Assembly: GCA_002495185.1 (NCBI GenBank) | Contig: DAEB01000053.1 | Span: 19,210-24,548 of the forward strand | Source: Thermoplasmata archaeon UBA184 | Lineage (GTDB): Archaea; Thermoplasmatota; Thermoplasmata; Lutacidiplasmatales; UBA184 | Direction of reading: 5' to 3' | DNA: 5,339 bases | In this document: in pieces, positions 5,338 to 5,339 of the stretch | Position numbering within the stretch: position 1 is the first letter of the stretch | How the letters are laid out: each line of letters starts with the position of its first letter | Translations under genes and position numbers: made by a program | The notes under the pieces: generated by a model | What the model saw: the letters and a program-made list of their open reading frames with translations, nothing else | What the model was told of the DNA's origin: nothing | The model's database searches: none

Positions 5338-5339
5338 CC

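Noticed and set aside
1..5339. Mobile elements, CRISPR arrays, integration at the tRNA, or defence genes
   Set aside because: I saw no direct repeat array, transposase, integrase or terminal inverted repeats. The tRNA is intact but the window ends right after it, so an integrated element beyond it cannot be judged.

Overview
The window reads as a piece of a high-GC archaeal chromosome. The archaeal evidence is a Nop5-type C/D-box RNP protein, AT-rich boxes about 26-27 bases ahead of start codons with almost no 5' leader, and a tRNA-Thr with no encoded CCA and a U discriminator base. The 3' end of a bacterial-type gyrB at the left edge points to a gyrase-bearing euryarchaeal lineage. A GC-rich member of Thermoplasmatota is my best guess, but this is inference and nothing here fixes the taxon.

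Layout, left to right: the last 34 codons of gyrB (+); a small two-TM membrane protein shaped like the pore module of a potassium channel but with a non-standard filter (-); a complete amidohydrolase of the methylthioadenosine/S-adenosylhomocysteine deaminase type (+); a lipoate ligase/octanoyltransferase-fold protein in which the family lysine is replaced (-); a peroxiredoxin-like thioredoxin-fold protein with a CxxC motif (+); nop5 (-); an enoyl-CoA hydratase/isomerase (crotonase) with a C-terminal tail (+); and tRNA-Thr(GGU) (+), which starts one base after the crotonase stop codon. Strand alternates at every gene up to the crotonase, so there is no multi-gene operon and each gene needs its own promoter. 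Genes meet tail to tail with very small gaps or overlaps (6 bases between deaminase and lipoate-fold gene; 17 bases of overlap between redoxin and nop5). The largest non-coding stretch is about 146 bases (514-659) and holds two divergent promoters. No gene-free stretch reaches 300 bases.

The genes are mostly single housekeeping functions (topology, purine/sulfur-nucleoside salvage, redox, rRNA modification, acyl-CoA metabolism, translation) and do not form one pathway. I found no mobile element, CRISPR array, integrase or defence system. The most interesting items are a near-palindromic TATA box that appears to serve nop5 and the crotonase in opposite directions from its exact midpoint, the channel-like protein with an altered filter, and the lipoate-fold protein lacking the usual lysine. 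Promoter spacing also moves two start codons from the first ATG to an internal GTG.
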